Shown here in pieces: positions 32,221 to 33,836 of a DNA stretch of 33,836 nucleotides (position 1 is the stretch's first letter; every line of letters starts with the position of its first letter). The notes under the pieces were generated by a model. That model was given only the letters and a program-made list of their open reading frames with translations. It had not been told where the DNA came from and searched no databases. The DNA comes from Parachlamydiaceae bacterium (GTDB lineage Bacteria > Chlamydiota > Chlamydiia > Chlamydiales > Parachlamydiaceae), in contig JACDES010000020.1 of NCBI GenBank assembly GCA_013816265.1, positions 1 to 33,836 of the forward strand, read 5' to 3'. The translations under genes and the position numbers were made by a program.

Positions 32221-32566
32221 ATTTCAATCTCCCGTTAAACTTTTTTTTTATAAACCGTTTCAAATTTCGAAGCAATTAAATAATTGAAATCATCTTTTTT
32301 CTCTCAAGATATTAAAAAATCTCTTGTTATACAACGTGCGGGTAGGATTGACGATTTTTTAATTCGACAAAAGAAGTAGCATTTGTTACGCTCCAAAAAA
32401 TTGATGAAAAAATTGACTTTAAGCTCATTTTTTCAAATTACTTCATGAAGATAGACTCCCTGTGATGGTACAAAAGCTCAACTCCACCTAATCTCTTGTT
32501 TAAACTTATACTAGAATTAGATTGAACTCGTTTAATAAACCCAATGTTCAGATGAGTAGGTTTTTC
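32221..32566. other. Divergent intergenic gap with one decayed repeat end
   Basis: It separates the lipoprotein gene (minus) from the LtrA gene (plus), so it should contain both promoters. At 32328-32361, ttatacaacgtgcgggtagg followed by attgacgattttttt-like sequence matches the left end of the TATACCACG family without a matching right end. tgaaaaaat (32405-32413) and attttttca (32427-32435) form a small dyad. No gene was seen. Confidence 0.55.
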
Positions 32567-33703
32567 ATGTCACGCTTTATTAGCCCCACTTCATTAAGAT
32601 TGCCTGATGAAAGAAATGAAAGACATGCCACATGGCTGGAAATCTTTTTTGATCTGATTTTTTCAGTTATTGTCTTACAGCTTTCGGATAGATTATCAAA
32701 TAATCTCACTCTTATAGGCCTCTTGCAGTGTACTGCTCTTTTTATACCTTCTATGTGGACTTGGGTAAGTTATACAGTATTTGCAGCACGTTTTGATAAT
32801 AATGATGGTCTTCATTGGTTAATGACCTTTATTATTATGTTTGCAGGCGCCGTCATGGCTATTCAAATTCCTACAGCTCTAGAAAATGGAGGAACTGGAT
32901 TTTCTATTGGCTTTTTAATATCACAAATTTCTTTGCTTTTGCTCTATCTAAGACCTCTTTACGACAAGACAGCTCCGAAAAATATGATGTATTTATATAT
33001 CATTGGATTTGGACTGGCGGGAATTTTTTGGATCATTTCATTATTTTTCGATCCACCAGAAAAGTATATTTTTTGGAGCTTAGGTATGTTAATTTATCTT
33101 ATCACACCATGGATTGGGAGAAAAAAAATTCTATCGAAGGCTCCTCTTGATACTACGTATATACCAGAACGATTTGGAGCGTTCACTGTAATTATCTTAG
33201 GACAAATTATCGTTTCTGTCGTTTTTGGTTTGCAGTCAGCAAATTGGCATGCTTCAGCTGTCATAACTAGTATGATGGCATTTGCCTTTGCAATATTAAT
33301 ATGGGGGCAGTATTACCGCTTTACTCAAATAGCCGACTACAAATGCACACTTGGCTCAGGTCAGATATATATCTACAGTCATATACCATTGATTATCAGT
33401 TTGATTATTATTGGTGTTTGCTCACAAAAATTAATATCTAGCCAAGAACTGCATCGGAATGAGAAAAATATATTTTGTTTCTCAATCATTTTATATCTTT
33501 CTTCATTTTATCTACTTCAATACATTGCTATAAAAAAATATCAAATTCGAGGATTAGTATATCTGGGAGGTGTTTTTGCTATTCTGAGCTTATTTTATTT
33601 GCACTCTTTTTCACCAATGACAATTATGTCGGGAATAGTTCTTATCTTTATCGCACTTTTTGCTATTCAATATCGGCTTGGATGTAAACATTCATGCGCT
33701 TAA
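32567..33703 (+). CDS. Low temperature requirement protein A (LtrA) family membrane protein
   Basis: 378 aa from the ATG at 32567; in-frame ATG 32552 and TTG 32522 are alternatives, and none has a strong ribosome binding site. Near the N-terminus ERHATWLEIFFDLIFSVIVL is the LtrA signature (a Thr-x-Leu-Glu-x-Phe-Phe-Asp-Leu pattern). Around residue 200 ERFGAFTVIILGQIIVSVVF is the second conserved LtrA block, with Gln in place of the usual Glu after LG. About ten membrane segments are seen, ending IQYRLGCKHSCA. LtrA was named after a cold-sensitive Listeria mutant; its biochemical function is unknown. The gene stands alone and is followed by a TATACCACG element. Confidence 0.88.
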   Translation: MSRFISPTSLRLPDERNERHATWLEIFFDLIFSVIVLQLSDRLSNNLTLIGLLQCTALFIPSMWTWVSYTVFAARFDNNDGLHWLMTFIIMFAGAVMAIQIPTALENGGTGFSIGFLISQISLLLLYLRPLYDKTAPKNMMYLYIIGFGLAGIFWIISLFFDPPEKYIFWSLGMLIYLITPWIGRKKILSKAPLDTTYIPERFGAFTVIILGQIIVSVVFGLQSANWHASAVITSMMAFAFAILIWGQYYRFTQIADYKCTLGSGQIYIYSHIPLIISLIIIGVCSQKLISSQELHRNEKNIFCFSIILYLSSFYLLQYIAIKKYQIRGLVYLGGVFAILSLFYLHSFSPMTIMSGIVLIFIALFAIQYRLGCKHSCA

Positions 33704-33733
33704 CAAGTTGCTATCTCGGCAGAACCGAAGGTG

Positions 33734-33836
33734 TTATACCACGTTCGGGTAGCTTGTTAATTTTTTTGTGCGTCAAAGCCCCGGGGTTGAGCGATCGTAA
33801 GTCACCCCATATTACTAATATTGGGTGACTTACGAT
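33734..33836. mobile_element. TATACCACG MITE-like element, cut by the window end
   Basis: It begins ttataccacgttcgggtagc and continues through gttgagcgatcgtaagtcac to a central palindrome, matching the 167-bp element at 17599 read in the opposite orientation. About 60 bases of its far arm should lie beyond the window. Confidence 0.8.

Noticed and set aside
1-33836. tRNA, rRNA or riboswitch genes
   Set aside because: No cloverleaf, conserved rRNA stretch or recognisable riboswitch core was seen by eye; a tRNAscan or Infernal run was not possible here.

Overview
The window is AT-rich, has dense coding capacity on both strands, and looks like part of the genome of an intracellular bacterium living in protists. 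A Parachlamydiales-like member of the Chlamydiota is my best guess, because an F-box protein with DUF4116 repeats, an ankyrin protein, several bitopic membrane proteins of unknown function and many small palindromic repeats occur together. No rRNA, tRNA or universal marker gene is present, so the taxonomic call is an inference. No phage, plasmid replication, CRISPR or transposase gene was seen.

Left part (1-12.5 kb): a bitopic Glu/Lys-rich protein, a small VOC (glyoxalase-fold) protein, a secreted ankyrin-repeat protein and an F-box/DUF4116 protein lie on the plus strand. They are followed by three minus-strand paralogues (672, 435 and 746 aa). These share a near-identical N-terminal leader with one hydrophobic segment and a common C-terminal motif, but differ in the middle. 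These genes look like host-interaction or inclusion-membrane candidates.

Middle part (12.8-18.3 kb): a methyltransferase remnant, an exported glycosyltransferase-methyltransferase fusion, a protein with an Arg-rich presequence-like N-terminus, a second bitopic protein and an SRPBCC/AHSA1 protein.

Right-middle part (18.5-24.8 kb): a minus-strand cluster VOC - EVE - MarR - tandem GNAT - VOC. It begins at a promoter whose spacer and -10 box overlap a 14-bp perfect palindrome, the probable MarR operator. It is followed by an unknown plus-strand membrane protein and a second minus-strand cluster (small membrane protein - DHFR/RibD-like reductase - GNAT). Together these resemble an acquired set of small-molecule modification and stress genes.

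Right part (25-33.8 kb): envelope genes. They are a secreted IPT/YVTN/PKD/IPT-IPT protein translationally overlapping a small beta-barrel protein, a FadL/TodX-like porin, a lipoprotein (SnoaL/SgcJ-like) coupled to a Gly/Gln-rich secreted protein, and an LtrA-family membrane protein.

Intergenic DNA is unusually rich in palindromic, apparently non-autonomous elements of at least four families: (a) a GCGAAAGAGG palindrome family near 10.0, 10.2, 25.0 and 29.9 kb; (b) a TATACCACG terminal-inverted-repeat family at 14.7, 17.6, 32.3 and 33.7 kb; (c) GTCCAT/ATGGAC hairpin arrays at 2.7 and 18.4 kb; (d) a nested element at 6.2-6.5 kb, in which one small transposon-like unit with a 10-bp target duplication sits inside another palindrome.
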